Assembly (NCBI RefSeq): GCF_009659535.1
Contig: NZ_VJZZ01000001.1
Location: 635,424-699,423, forward strand
Direction: 5' to 3'
Length of the DNA: 64,000 nt
Source of the DNA: Aggregicoccus sp. 17bor-14
GTDB taxonomy: Bacteria; Myxococcota; Myxococcia; Myxococcales; Myxococcaceae
Shown: one piece after another, positions 52,099 to 61,312 of the stretch
Numbering within the stretch: the stretch's first letter is position 1
How the letters are laid out: each line of letters begins with the position of its first letter
The notes under the pieces: generated by a model
Database searches by the model: none
The model's input: the letters and a program-made list of their open reading frames with translations, nothing else
What the model was told of the DNA's origin: nothing
Position numbers and translations under genes: made by a program

Positions 52099-53910
52099 AT
52101 GTCCCAGACGCCCCCTGACAACGGCGCCGGCAAGCCGCCCGCGCCCGGCGCGCCGCAAGCGCCATCGACGCCTGCCGCGCCCGCCGCGCGTCCGCCGGCG
52201 GCCGCGGCTCCCGCTCGTCCTCCGCCCCAGCTCTCGGGCCCTGCGGCGGGCGCTCCGCGGCCCCCGGCTCCGAGCGTGCCGGGCGGCCCCACTGCGGGCG
52301 CTCCGCCCGCAGCGCCGCGCGCGCCCGCTCCCGGGACTCCACCCTCCCCCGCTCCGGCGAGTGCTCCGCTGCGCCCCGCTGCCGCACCGCCCCCAGGCGC
52401 GCGCCCCGTCGCGCCCGCAGCGCCTGCGCCTGCCGCTGCGCGGCCGGGCTCCACGCCCCCGCCAGGAACCCCTGCGAGCGCCTCCAGCCCGGCAACTCCT
52501 GCGCGCCCGCCCTCCGTGATCGGCCCGGTTCCCCCCGGAGCTCCTCCTGCGCCGGGCGCTCCCTCCGCAGCCGCTCGGCCCGCAGCGGGCCCTGCCGTTC
52601 CCGCGCCCTCGGCCGCCACAGGAACTGCCCCCGCCCGTGGGCCCGCAGTGCCGCCAGCCGCGGGCGCTCAGGCACCCGCAGCCGCTCCGGCCGCGCCGCG
52701 GCCCGCGGCACCGGTCGCCGCTCCCGCGCAGGCCCCCCTCCGCCCCCCCGCGGCAGGCACGGCCGCTCCCGCCGCGCCTCGGTCCGCCATCCCCGGCGGC
52801 CCCCCGGTGATGCGTCCCCCGGGCAGCGCTGCGCCTGCTGCCGGCCCCGTCCTTCCGCCCGGTGCGCGTCCTCCGCCGAGCGCAGCGCCCGCCCCGGGCC
52901 CCGCGGCCTCCCCTGCCACGCGTCCCCAGTTGGGCTCGGCGCCTCCCGGCGGGCCGGTGCTCCCCCCCGCCGTGCGGCCTCCTCCGGGCGCGGCCCCGGC
53001 TGCGGGGCCGGTGCTGCCTCCCACCGTACGGCCGCCGACGTTCGCAGCTTCCGTTCCTCCCGTGGCGAGAGCCGCGACGGGCGCGGCTCCGGCCGCAGGC
53101 CCCGTCCTCCCGCCCGCCGTCCCGCCGGTGCGCCCCGGTGCACCGCCCTCCATCGCCGCGCAGGCCACGGCAGGCGCCCAGGCTCCGCGCCCGCCCCCGG
53201 GCGTGCCCGCGGTTGCTCCGGCACTACGTACGGGCGCTCCGTCGAAGCCTCCGGTGGCGGCCCCGGTCAAGGCCCCCGCGCCGCTGGCGCCCGCCGGGGC
53301 GCTGCCTCCGGTGAAGGCGAGCGCCGGCGCGGGCCTGGACCTCAGCCCCGAGCAGCTCATCGACCTGGAGATGCGCTGCAACGCGCTCGACTCGCTGGAC
53401 TACTTCGAGGTCCTCAAGCTCGAGAAGGACGCGGCGCCGGTGGACATCAAGCGCGCCTTCTACCGCGAGAGCCGCACCTACCACCCGGACCGCTTCTTCC
53501 AGCTGCCGGACGGCGGCCTCAAGGAGCGCGTGAACGAGCTCTACAAGCGCGTCACCGAGGCCTACTACTTCCTGCGCGACGACACGAAGCGCCGCAAGTA
53601 CGTGACGGACGTCACCGGCCCGGAGCGCGCGCAGAAGCTGCGCTTCACCGAGACGAGCGAGGCCGAGACGAAGCTCGCGGCGAAGAAGGAGCAAGAGGAG
53701 CAGATCGGCACGCACCCCAAGGGCCGGCAGTTCTACCAGACGGGCGCGGCGGACCTCGAGGCGGGTCGCTGGGCCTCGGCCGAGCGCAACCTCAAGATGG
53801 CGCTCACCTACGAGCCGCAGAACGCGCGCTACAAGGAGCGCCTCGCCGAGGCGCAGGGCAAGCTGCTCGAGGAGAGCCGCAGCAAGGGCGAGGGCTTCAA
53901 GATCCGTTGA
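52099..53910 (+). CDS. J-domain protein with long disordered Pro/Ala/Gly N-terminus and TPR-like tail
   Basis: 603 residues. Residues 1-415 or so are Pro/Ala/Gly-rich, with repeated PVLPPxVRPP-type units. A J domain follows (LDYFEVLKLEKDAAPVDIK, with the HPD motif at about residues 462-464 in YHPDRFFQLP), then KRRKYVTD. The C-terminal part (about 545-590) contains a TPR-like pair of helices (FYQTGAADLEAGRWASAERN, LKMALTYEPQNARYKERL). J domains stimulate Hsp70 ATPases; the partner is surely the coupled Hsp70. The J domain sits near the C-terminus rather than the usual N-terminus. Confidence 0.85.
   Translation: MSQTPPDNGAGKPPAPGAPQAPSTPAAPAARPPAAAAPARPPPQLSGPAAGAPRPPAPSVPGGPTAGAPPAAPRAPAPGTPPSPAPASAPLRPAAAPPPGARPVAPAAPAPAAARPGSTPPPGTPASASSPATPARPPSVIGPVPPGAPPAPGAPSAAARPAAGPAVPAPSAATGTAPARGPAVPPAAGAQAPAAAPAAPRPAAPVAAPAQAPLRPPAAGTAAPAAPRSAIPGGPPVMRPPGSAAPAAGPVLPPGARPPPSAAPAPGPAASPATRPQLGSAPPGGPVLPPAVRPPPGAAPAAGPVLPPTVRPPTFAASVPPVARAATGAAPAAGPVLPPAVPPVRPGAPPSIAAQATAGAQAPRPPPGVPAVAPALRTGAPSKPPVAAPVKAPAPLAPAGALPPVKASAGAGLDLSPEQLIDLEMRCNALDSLDYFEVLKLEKDAAPVDIKRAFYRESRTYHPDRFFQLPDGGLKERVNELYKRVTEAYYFLRDDTKRRKYVTDVTGPERAQKLRFTETSEAETKLAAKKEQEEQIGTHPKGRQFYQTGAADLEAGRWASAERNLKMALTYEPQNARYKERLAEAQGKLLEESRSKGEGFKIR
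52836..53145 (+). repeat. Degenerate coding repeats in the J-protein
   Basis: At least four imperfect units of about 60-90 bases encode PVLPPxxRPPP-AAPAxGP-type stretches within the disordered part of the J-protein. Confidence 0.6.
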
Positions 53911-53959
53911 CGCAGGGCCGGCTCGCGCGCGCCGCGGCCGGCGGAGGGGCAGCGAACCC

Positions 53960-54727
53960 GTGGTCATCGATCTCGTCATCCTGGGCGTGGTGCTGCTGCT
54001 CGCCTTCCTCGGCGCGCGCAGCGGTGCGGCGCGCCAGGTGGCGAACCTGGTGGCGCTCGCCGCCGGCTACTTCGCGGCGCGCCGCCTGGGGCCCCTGCTC
54101 GCGCCCTCGCTCGCGCACGCGCTGGGCGGCCCCCTGCTCATCGGCGCGGTGGCGGGCACCCTGCTCGTCTTCTTCGTGGTGCTCTTCAGCGTGCGCTTCG
54201 CCCTCACCTCGCTGCTGCGCTGGCTGCTCGGCGCGCGCGACGAGGGGGAGCGCGGCGTGGACCGGCCGCTGGGCTTCGTGCTCGGCGGCCTCAAGGCGGC
54301 GCTCGTCTTCTACGTGGTGCTCAGCGCCCTCACCTTCGCCGAGGAGCACGTGAAGGTGGCGGGGCGGCACCTGGGCGTGTCGCCGAAGGACTCGATCGCG
54401 GTGGGGCTCGCGCGCCGCTACAACCTCTTCGAGATGACCGAGTTCGCGCCGGTGCACGACCTGGTGCGGGTGCTCGGCGCTACGGCGGACCCCGAGCTCG
54501 CCGCGCGGCTGCAGGAGGACCCGGCCTTCCGCGCCCTGCGAAAGGACCCGCGCTTCCAGCGCGCGCTCCAGGACCCGCGCCTGCGCGAAGCGGTGGCGCG
54601 CGGCGACGTGGCGACGCTGCTGCGGGACGACCGCGTGCTGCAGCTCATCCAGGACCCGGTGGTGGCGTCGCGCCTCGAGGCGGCGGCGCGCGCGGCAGAC
54701 GCGCGCCGCGAGGCGCTCAGGCGCTGA
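53960..54727 (+). CDS. CvpA-family membrane protein
   Basis: 255 residues from GTG. Four hydrophobic segments in the first 130 residues, starting VIDLVILGVVLLLAFLGAR and with RPLGFVLGGLKAALVFYVV as the CvpA-like fourth helix. A charged cytoplasmic C-terminus of about 120 residues follows with repeated short units (EDPAFRALRKDPRFQRALQD). CvpA is linked to colicin V production and envelope homeostasis; the precise role is unknown. It follows the J-protein gene by 49 bases. Its last 11 bases overlap the convergent ClpX-like gene. Confidence 0.8.
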   Translation: MVIDLVILGVVLLLAFLGARSGAARQVANLVALAAGYFAARRLGPLLAPSLAHALGGPLLIGAVAGTLLVFFVVLFSVRFALTSLLRWLLGARDEGERGVDRPLGFVLGGLKAALVFYVVLSALTFAEEHVKVAGRHLGVSPKDSIAVGLARRYNLFEMTEFAPVHDLVRVLGATADPELAARLQEDPAFRALRKDPRFQRALQDPRLREAVARGDVATLLRDDRVLQLIQDPVVASRLEAAARAADARREALRR

Positions 54728-55790
54728 GCTGGGCGGGGTCCAGCTCGCGCAGCCGGGCGCGCACGAAGCCCTCGTCCACGCGCACGCTCTGCTCGCGGCG
54801 CTCCGGCGCCTCGAACATGATGTCCGCCATCACGTGCTCGAGGATGGAGCGCAGGCCGCGCGCTCCGAGCCCCTTCTCCGCCGAGTAGCGCACCACCTCG
54901 CGCAGCGCGCCCTCGCTGTAGGCGAGCTCGATGCCGTCCAGCGAGAGCAGCTCCCGGAACTCGCGCGTCACGGCATCCGGCGGCTCGGTGAGCACGCGCA
55001 GCAGGTCGTCCTCCTCGAGCTTCTCGAGCTGCACGGTGACGGGCAGGCGGCCCAGGAACTCCGCGAGCATCCCGAAGTCCACGAGCTGCTTCACGCTGAT
55101 GCGCTTGCTCTTGCGCCGCGCGGCGTCCGCGCCGCCGAAGCCGATGGTGCGCGCCGCCTCCTCACCGTAGTCGTGCAGGTCCGAGAAGGTCCCCGCGCAG
55201 ATGAAGAGGATGTCCTTGGTGTCCACCTGGACGAAGTCGCTCTTGTTGAAACCCTGGGTCACGCTGAGCGGCACGTGCACCTCGCGGCCCTCGAGCAGCT
55301 TGAGCAGCGCCTGCTGCACGCCCTCGCCGCCGATGTCGCGGGAGCCCGCGCCGTTGCGCGCGCCCTGCGAGCGGCGGGCGATCTTGTCCACCTCGTCGAT
55401 GAAGATGATCCCCCGCTGGGTGTCCTCCACCGAGTGGTTCGCCTTGAAGAGGAGGTCTGCGACCATCACCTCCACGTCCTTGCCGTAGTAGCCGGCCTCC
55501 GTGTACTCGGTGGCGTCCACGGTGGTGAAGGGCACGCTGAGGATCTCCGCCAGGTGCCTCGCGATGTGCGTCTTGCCGCTGCCCGTGGGCCCGATGAGCA
55601 GGATGTTGCTCTTCTTGATCAGGCTGCCGCGCCGCACCCGCCGCGCCTGCACCCGTTTGAGGTGGTTGTGCGCCGCAATCGCCACCGCGCGCTTGGCTGC
55701 GTCCTGTCCGATGACGTAGCGATCCAGCCGTTCGTAGATATCCCGAGGTGTGAGGATTGCCGGCTCTTCCCTGCGGACAGACGACTCCAT
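54717..55790 (-). CDS. ClpX-like AAA+ unfoldase without zinc-binding domain
   Basis: 357 residues from ATG (the main ClpX is about 420). Starts LTPRDIYERLDRYVIGQDAAK. Walker A GPTGSGKTHIARHLAE, Walker B GIIFIDEVDKIARR, and the pore loop GYYG replacing GYVG of ClpX. GGEGVQQALLKLLEG is intact. The N-terminal zinc domain is missing, and the RKH loop is replaced by LSVTQGFNKSD. An IGFG sequence is retained (ARTIGFGGADA), the kind that contacts ClpP. So it may still dock on ClpP but with different substrate or adaptor choice. Confidence 0.88.
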   Translation of the reverse strand: MESSVRREEPAILTPRDIYERLDRYVIGQDAAKRAVAIAAHNHLKRVQARRVRRGSLIKKSNILLIGPTGSGKTHIARHLAEILSVPFTTVDATEYTEAGYYGKDVEVMVADLLFKANHSVEDTQRGIIFIDEVDKIARRSQGARNGAGSRDIGGEGVQQALLKLLEGREVHVPLSVTQGFNKSDFVQVDTKDILFICAGTFSDLHDYGEEAARTIGFGGADAARRKSKRISVKQLVDFGMLAEFLGRLPVTVQLEKLEEDDLLRVLTEPPDAVTREFRELLSLDGIELAYSEGALREVVRYSAEKGLGARGLRSILEHVMADIMFEAPERREQSVRVDEGFVRARLRELDPAQLSA

Positions 55791-56026
55791 GTAGGGTCCC
55801 CTTCTCTCCACGCGACCTCCTGCGCCCTGGAGGAAGGGTAGGAATGCCGCCCGCACTGGCCCACCAGACAGGGCTCCTGTCGGCGTTGCTACAGGGCTGC
55901 TCGCCTGCTCCTCTCTCGGGCAGCTGTTGCACCCCGGGCACTTTCACTGTAGTTGCGCGCGAAGGCCGTTCTGCTTAAGCGCGGGGGGCCTTTTCGCAGG
56001 ACCAGCCAGGGAGACACACGACGCCG

Positions 56027-58036
56027 ATGACCACCCCCGCCGCGAAGCACCGCTGGACCGTTGCCGACGCACACGAGACCTATGGCATCCGCAACTGGGG
56101 TGCCTCCTACTTCGGCATCAACGAGAAGGGGAACGTCAGCGTCCACCCGGGTGGCCCCACCACCCCGAGCATGGACCTCAAGGAGCTCGTGGACGAGGTG
56201 CGCCGGCGCGGCATCGGCCTGCCCCTGCTCATCCGCTTCACGGACCTGCTGCGCAACCGCGTGGTCCACCTCAACGAGGCCTTCCGCAAGGCCATCACCG
56301 AGCACGGGTACAAGGGCGGCTACCGCGGCGTTTACCCCATCAAGGTGAACCAGCACCGCTACGTGGTGGAGACCATCGTCGAGGCGGGCAACGCCTACGG
56401 CTACGGGCTCGAGGCCGGCAGCAAGCCGGAGCTGCTCGCGGTGATGGCGATGCTGGACCAGGAGGACGGCCTGGTCATCTGCAACGGCTACAAGGACGAG
56501 GAGTACGTGGAGACGGCGCTGTACTTCAGCCGCCTCGGCCGCAAGGTCATCCTCGTGGTGGAGAAGCCCAGCGAGCTGCCGCTCATCGCCGAGGTCGCGC
56601 GCCGCACCGGGATCGCGCCGCGCATCGGCATCCGCGTGAAGCTCAGCACCCGCGGCGCGGGCAAGTGGGAGGCCTCGGGCGGCGACCGCTCCAAGTTCGG
56701 CCTCTCCTCCAGCGAGCTGATGAAGGCCATCGAGTTCATGCGCGAGGCGAACCTCCTCGGCAGCTTCGAGCTCCTGCACTTCCACCTGGGCAGCCAGATC
56801 TCCAACATCCGCAACGTGAAGAACGCGCTGCGCGAGGTGGGCCGCTTCTACGTGGAGGTGGCGCGCCTGGGTGCGAGCCTCAAGTACCTGGACGTGGGCG
56901 GCGGCCTCGGCGTGGACTACGACGGCAGTCAGACCAACTTCACCTCCTCGATGAACTACACCACCGAGGAGTACGCGAACGACGTGGTGTTCAGCGTGCT
57001 CGAGGCCTGTGACCAGGCCGGGGTGCCGCACCCCACGCTCGTCTCCGAGTCGGGCCGCGCCATCGTCGCGCACCACGCCGTGCTGGTGGTGGACGTGCTG
57101 GGCACCAGCGAGTTCGACCCCGCGCACGTGCCGGACAAGGCCCCCGAGAACTCGCCCTCGGTGGTGCGCAACCTGCTCGCCACCTACCGCGAGGTGACGA
57201 ACAAGAACCTGCTCGAGGCCTACCACGACGCGCAGGAGTACAAGGAGGAGAGCCTCTCGCTCTTCAGCCTCGGCCACCTGCCGCTCGAGCAGCGCGTGCT
57301 CGCCGAGAACATCTTCTGGGCGCTGTGCCAGAAGATCATGCGCATCGCGCGCGAGGCCGGTGAGATCCCCGAGGAGCTCGAGGCGCTCGAGAAGCAGCTC
57401 TCGGACACCTACTTCTGCAACTTCTCCGTGTTCCAGTCGCTGCCGGACAGCTGGGCCATCGACCAGCTCTTCCCGGTGATGCCCATCCACCGGCTCAACG
57501 AGAAGCCGGTGCGCCGCGGCGTGCTCGCGGACATCACCTGCGACTCGGACGGGAAGATCGAGCACTTCATCGACCGGCGCGAGGTGAAGGACTCGCTCGA
57601 GCTGCACTCGCTCAACGACGACGACTACCTGCTCGGCATCTTCCTCGTCGGCGCCTACCAGGAGATCCTGGGCGACCTGCACAACCTCTTCGGCGACACG
57701 CACGCGGTGCAGGTGAGCCTCGCCCCGGGCGGCGGCTACCTCATCGACCACGTGGTCGAGGGCGACACGGTGAACGAGGTGCTCCACTACGTGAGCTACT
57801 CGAAGGAGCACCTGGTCGCGAAGATGCGCAAGAGCACCGAGGCGGCGCTGCGCGCGGGGAAGATCTCGCTCGACGAGTCGCGCACGCTGCTGCGCGTCTA
57901 CGAGGACGGGCTCGCGGGCTACACCTACCTGGAGCGCGAGGTGGACGCGACGAGCGCCTCCGCCGCGCAGCTGCGCCTGGTGGCGGCGGACAAGCCCGCG
58001 ACGGACCGCGCGACGCCGCCCCTCGTCAGCGGGTAG
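56027..58036 (+). CDS. speA: Biosynthetic arginine decarboxylase
   Basis: 669 residues, the SpeA length. Converts arginine to agmatine, the first step of the agmatine route to putrescine and spermidine. The pyridoxal-phosphate lysine is in GVYPIKVNQHRYVV (Lys106). Other blocks: LHFHLGSQISNIRN, YLDVGGGLGVDYDGS, and the C-terminal DITCDSDGKI-FI near the active site. The upstream gap of 236 bases to the ClpX-like gene holds a weak promoter candidate. No agmatinase gene is seen in the window. Confidence 0.95.
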   Translation: MTTPAAKHRWTVADAHETYGIRNWGASYFGINEKGNVSVHPGGPTTPSMDLKELVDEVRRRGIGLPLLIRFTDLLRNRVVHLNEAFRKAITEHGYKGGYRGVYPIKVNQHRYVVETIVEAGNAYGYGLEAGSKPELLAVMAMLDQEDGLVICNGYKDEEYVETALYFSRLGRKVILVVEKPSELPLIAEVARRTGIAPRIGIRVKLSTRGAGKWEASGGDRSKFGLSSSELMKAIEFMREANLLGSFELLHFHLGSQISNIRNVKNALREVGRFYVEVARLGASLKYLDVGGGLGVDYDGSQTNFTSSMNYTTEEYANDVVFSVLEACDQAGVPHPTLVSESGRAIVAHHAVLVVDVLGTSEFDPAHVPDKAPENSPSVVRNLLATYREVTNKNLLEAYHDAQEYKEESLSLFSLGHLPLEQRVLAENIFWALCQKIMRIAREAGEIPEELEALEKQLSDTYFCNFSVFQSLPDSWAIDQLFPVMPIHRLNEKPVRRGVLADITCDSDGKIEHFIDRREVKDSLELHSLNDDDYLLGIFLVGAYQEILGDLHNLFGDTHAVQVSLAPGGGYLIDHVVEGDTVNEVLHYVSYSKEHLVAKMRKSTEAALRAGKISLDESRTLLRVYEDGLAGYTYLEREVDATSASAAQLRLVAADKPATDRATPPLVSG

Positions 58037-58048
58037 CCCACGCGTCCC

Positions 58049-58876
58049 GTGCGCCTCCCTGCCCTGCTCACAGCCCTGCTGCTCGCACTCGGCGCCTGCG
58101 GCACCCACGACGCGAGCCCCTCGCCCTCCGGCACCCCGGACGGCGGGGGCGCGGGCGGCGACGGGGGCAACCCCGGCCCCGTGAGCCCCGCCGTGCAGGC
58201 GCGGGCCCTGGACCTCCTGCGCGCGAGCCCCTACTCGCGTCTGGAGCTCGAGGTGGACAGCGTGCCCGGCAAGGCGCCGCGCGCCGCGTCCATCTCGTTC
58301 ATCGAGAGCGCGCTCGCGAAGGTGGTGGACAAGCCCGCGGGCGTGAAGGTCGTCCTGGACCAGCAGGACGTGGCGAGCCGCGGCGCGGACCATGTGTGGA
58401 CGGACGCGGAGCTGTTCCCGCTGGCCCAGCAGACCTTCGGAAACAATGGCGCGGCGGGCACCATCCGCATGCACGTGCTCTTCGTGGACGGCAGCTACCA
58501 GAATCCGGACGTGCTGGGCATCGCCTGGGCGAGCACGCACCTGGTGCTCTTCAAGGACGTCATCGAGCACTACTGCCGCCAGGACCCCAGCAGCCTCGTG
58601 AGCGACGCCGTGTGCGCGGCCTCCGAGCAGGGGGTGTGGCTGCACGAGACGGGGCACCTGCTGGGGCTCGTGAACAACGGCCTGTCCATGGTGCAGCCCC
58701 ACGAGGATGCGACCCACGCGAAGCACGACGCGAGCGACCAGTGCATCATGTACTGGGCCTTCGAGGCGCCCAGCAGCATCCAGCTGCTCGCGAAGCGGCT
58801 CGGCGCGGGCAGCCCCCAGCTCGAGTTCGACGCCGCCTGCCAGGCGGACCTCGCGAAGGGCCGCGCGGGCCCCTGA
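58049..58876 (+). CDS. Metzincin-like zinc metallopeptidase lipoprotein
   Basis: 275 residues from GTG, 12 bases after speA. Lipobox LGAC (Cys17), a Ser/Pro/Gly linker, then a compact domain. The zinc site HETGHLLGLVNNG (first His near residue 199) and a following CIMYW segment with a Met resemble the HExxHxxGxxN/D plus Met-turn of metzincins. Four cysteines could form disulphides. It is thus probably an anchored surface peptidase; substrate unknown. It may be read with speA but is unrelated to polyamine work. Confidence 0.8.
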   Translation: MRLPALLTALLLALGACGTHDASPSPSGTPDGGGAGGDGGNPGPVSPAVQARALDLLRASPYSRLELEVDSVPGKAPRAASISFIESALAKVVDKPAGVKVVLDQQDVASRGADHVWTDAELFPLAQQTFGNNGAAGTIRMHVLFVDGSYQNPDVLGIAWASTHLVLFKDVIEHYCRQDPSSLVSDAVCAASEQGVWLHETGHLLGLVNNGLSMVQPHEDATHAKHDASDQCIMYWAFEAPSSIQLLAKRLGAGSPQLEFDAACQADLAKGRAGP

Positions 58877-58886
58877 GCGAAGCGGC

Positions 58887-59414
58887 TCAGGCCTGCGGCA
58901 CGCCGCCCTCGGCCGGGGCCTCGGCGCTGCGCTCGGCCAGGAAGGCCTCGCGCGCGGCGAGCAGCCGCAGCCGCTCGAGCTCGGCCTGCTGCGCCCGCGC
59001 GCGCTCGACGCGGGCCCCGAAGTCGAAGCCGCGCAGCCGCACGTCGTCCCCCGCGAGCACCTGCAGCAGCCGCCACAGCGCGAGGCGCCCCTGGGTGGCC
59101 GTCTCGAGCGCCTCCAGCTCGTGCAGCCGGCTCAGGGGCGAGTAGCGCACGAGCCTCCCGTTGAGCTTCAGGCGCCCCACCCGCTCCATCACGAGCGCGG
59201 CGCGCTGCTTGAGCCCGTCCTCGGGCACGCCGAGCGCGGCCATCACCCGGCGCAGCTGCACGCGGTCGTCGGCGAGCTCGGGCACGAGCTGGATGAAGCA
59301 GAGGCCCACCGGGTGATCTTCGTTCTCGCGCCAGGTGCGCCGCGCGAGCTCCACGCCGGCGGTCGCGCCCGCGAGGTGATCGTTGAGGTAGATGCCGAGC
59401 AGGCTGAGGTCCAC
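58887..59414 (-). CDS. Conserved-looking helical protein, unknown function
   Basis: 175 residues from the GTG at 59414, with GGAG six bases upstream; starts VDLSLLGIYLNDHLAGAT. The frame continues to 59495 but those codons lack a good start. The protein is nearly all alpha-helix, with phrases RRVMAALGVPEDGLKQ, ERVGRLKLNGRLVRYSPLSRLHELEALE and LRGFDFGARVERA. I remember similar uncharacterised proteins in myxobacteria and actinobacteria, without function. It sits 10 bases from the 3' end of the metallopeptidase gene, convergent. Confidence 0.72.
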   Translation of the reverse strand: MDLSLLGIYLNDHLAGATAGVELARRTWRENEDHPVGLCFIQLVPELADDRVQLRRVMAALGVPEDGLKQRAALVMERVGRLKLNGRLVRYSPLSRLHELEALETATQGRLALWRLLQVLAGDDVRLRGFDFGARVERARAQQAELERLRLLAAREAFLAERSAEAPAEGGVPQA

Positions 59415-59564
59415 GCGCAGCTCCAGAGGGGCGACGCCCCCGGCCGGGCGCCACGTCGTACGGTCTTCCTGCGCCCGCGGGCGCACAGGGCGCACCCGCA
59501 GGGTGGTGCGGCGGGGTGGTGAGCCGGAGCGCCCTCCCCGCCTTCGCGCCCGGAGGCGCCGGAG

Positions 59565-60020
59565 CTAGCGCGCGTCCGGATAGTGGAAGCGCAGGGGGAT
59601 CTTCACGTCCGGGTGCAGGCTGCGGGCGACGGGGCAGTCGTGGGCCGTCTGCTCCATGCGCGCGCGGTGCTCGGGGCTGAGCCCCGCAGGCATGTGGATC
59701 TCCAGCACCAGCTCGGCGATGCGCCGCGGCGGCGGGCTCATGCGCTTCTCCACCGAGGCGCGCGCCTCGCCGAGCGCGATGCCTTCACGCGAGGCGACGA
59801 GCGCCATGGTGGTGAGCGCGCAGGAGGCGAGCGCCGCGCCCACCAGGTCCGTGGGCGAGAAGGAGCCGCCCGTGCCGCCGTTGTCCTTGGGGGCCTCGGT
59901 GACGAGCGGCGAGCCCGAGGGGCCGTGCGTGAGCTGCACCTTGAAGGCGGGCGCGCTCGCGGCGGTCATCATCACGCCCGTGGGCGCAGGAGACGCAGGA
60001 GGGGTCGGGTTCTGGGACAT
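59565..60020 (-). CDS. OsmC/Ohr-family protein
   Basis: 151 residues from ATG. OsmC fold: DLVGAALASCALTTMAL with the first reactive Cys, then HDCPVARSLHPD with the second. Proteins of this family reduce organic peroxides or act in osmotic stress. The N-terminal 20 residues are low-complexity (Pro/Ala/Thr). It lies 16 bases downstream of the DHS-like gene, on the same strand, so likely the same transcript. Confidence 0.9.
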   Translation of the reverse strand: MSQNPTPPASPAPTGVMMTAASAPAFKVQLTHGPSGSPLVTEAPKDNGGTGGSFSPTDLVGAALASCALTTMALVASREGIALGEARASVEKRMSPPPRRIAELVLEIHMPAGLSPEHRARMEQTAHDCPVARSLHPDVKIPLRFHYPDAR

Positions 60021-60036
60021 GCTCGGGGCTCTCCGG

Positions 60037-61260
60037 TCAGCGAACGTAGGTGTCGTGCTGCTTCGCGTCCTTCACGCGGCTGGGCTCGGCGTCCTCGACG
60101 CTCCAGTCCAGCGTCTTCATCAGCTCCTTGCGCCGCTTCTGCACGTCCTTGTCCAGGAAGCGCACCGCGTCCTCCATGCGGTCCATCAGGCGCATCGGCT
60201 TGCGCTTCACCTTGGGGTCGCTGAGCAGCGCGTGGGTGAGCCAGGGGAACACGGCCGTCACGTCGGTGTGCACGTAGACGCTGCCCGACTCCACCGCCTC
60301 CACGGAGACCTTGCCCCAGGTGTGGCCCTCGCCGGCCGGAGCGCTGGAGAGCGCGCCGTTGTCCACCGGGTCCACGCAGAACTGCAGGTCGATGTCGAAG
60401 CCCTGGGTGGGCACGTTGAGGATCTGGTCCAGCAGCGGCTCGCCCTGCAGGGTGTAGTTCTTGGGCACGCCGCCGCCGAGGATCCAGATGGCGAGGCGCT
60501 TGGAGCCGCTGTGGCGGCAGAAGTGCTGCATCGCGGCCATCGAGTAGACGTCGTCGTTGATGTCCAGCTCGAACTTGAACTCGTCGCCGAGCAGCCGCTT
60601 GAGCTTCACCACGTTGAGGAAGATGGAGCCGTCCTGCACGGCGCCCACCCAGATGGGCACCCCGTGCTTGTACGCGGTGGACAGCAGCGAGGGCTGCTTC
60701 ACGCCCAGGCTCTTCTCGATCCCCGCCACCGCCTTGCCCAGCAGGTAGTGGAACTCGGGGGTGGTCATCTTCTTCTGGAACTCGGGGCCGCGGATGATCG
60801 CGGAGAAGAGGCGGTCCGTGTCCAGCAGCGCCTCCTCCCAGAAGCCGAGGTCGTAGATGCGGATGACGCGCGCGAGCCGGTACTGCAGGTCGCTCGCGTT
60901 CGGGTTCACCTCGCGGATGGCGTGGCCGATGATGCGGTGCGCGTCGTGGTAGAGGTTCGCGCCCGTGGTCGTGATGGCCGAGATGACGCCGCGCTCGATG
61001 AGCGGGATGAGGCAGCTCTGGTGCAGCCCCGCAGGCGTCATCGCGCCGGACATGGTGAGGAAGATGGAGGCGTCCTGCGCCATCGACTGCTGCATCAGCT
61101 CGAAGGCCGTGCGCTCCTGGCGGCCGACGTAGGCGCTGAAGGCGTGGGCGAGCAGCTCGTGCGGCGTCTCCTTGCCGCTGATGGGACGGGGATCCGCCTT
61201 GCGCGCGCCGGAGTAGTGGGCGCGCAGGGTCTTGCGGGTCTTCTTCTCGGTCTTGGCCAT
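60037..61260 (-). CDS. Deoxyhypusine-synthase-like protein
   Basis: 407 residues from ATG. It aligns with the deoxyhypusine/homospermidine synthase group: FLTMSGAMTPAGLHQSCLIPLIERG, IWILGGGVPKNYTLQGEPLL, and the lysine of HTWGKVSVEA (Lys317), equal to the catalytic Lys329 of human DHS. Bacteria lack eIF5A, so a free-polyamine product such as homospermidine, or a regulatory use, is more likely than hypusine. Spermidine or putrescine would be the donor. speA is 2 kb away. Upstream, 52 bases away, is an Rrf2 gene. Confidence 0.88.
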   Translation of the reverse strand: MAKTEKKTRKTLRAHYSGARKADPRPISGKETPHELLAHAFSAYVGRQERTAFELMQQSMAQDASIFLTMSGAMTPAGLHQSCLIPLIERGVISAITTTGANLYHDAHRIIGHAIREVNPNASDLQYRLARVIRIYDLGFWEEALLDTDRLFSAIIRGPEFQKKMTTPEFHYLLGKAVAGIEKSLGVKQPSLLSTAYKHGVPIWVGAVQDGSIFLNVVKLKRLLGDEFKFELDINDDVYSMAAMQHFCRHSGSKRLAIWILGGGVPKNYTLQGEPLLDQILNVPTQGFDIDLQFCVDPVDNGALSSAPAGEGHTWGKVSVEAVESGSVYVHTDVTAVFPWLTHALLSDPKVKRKPMRLMDRMEDAVRFLDKDVQKRRKELMKTLDWSVEDAEPSRVKDAKQHDTYVR

Positions 61261-61312
61261 GGCGAGGCGCGGTTTAGCACCGTGCCCGCGCAGGTGGGGA
61301 AGGATCCGCGCG

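Noticed and set aside
55791..56026. Polyamine or arginine riboswitch upstream of speA
   Set aside because: No recognised aptamer pattern; only a weak TTGCAC-N17-TAGTTG promoter candidate.
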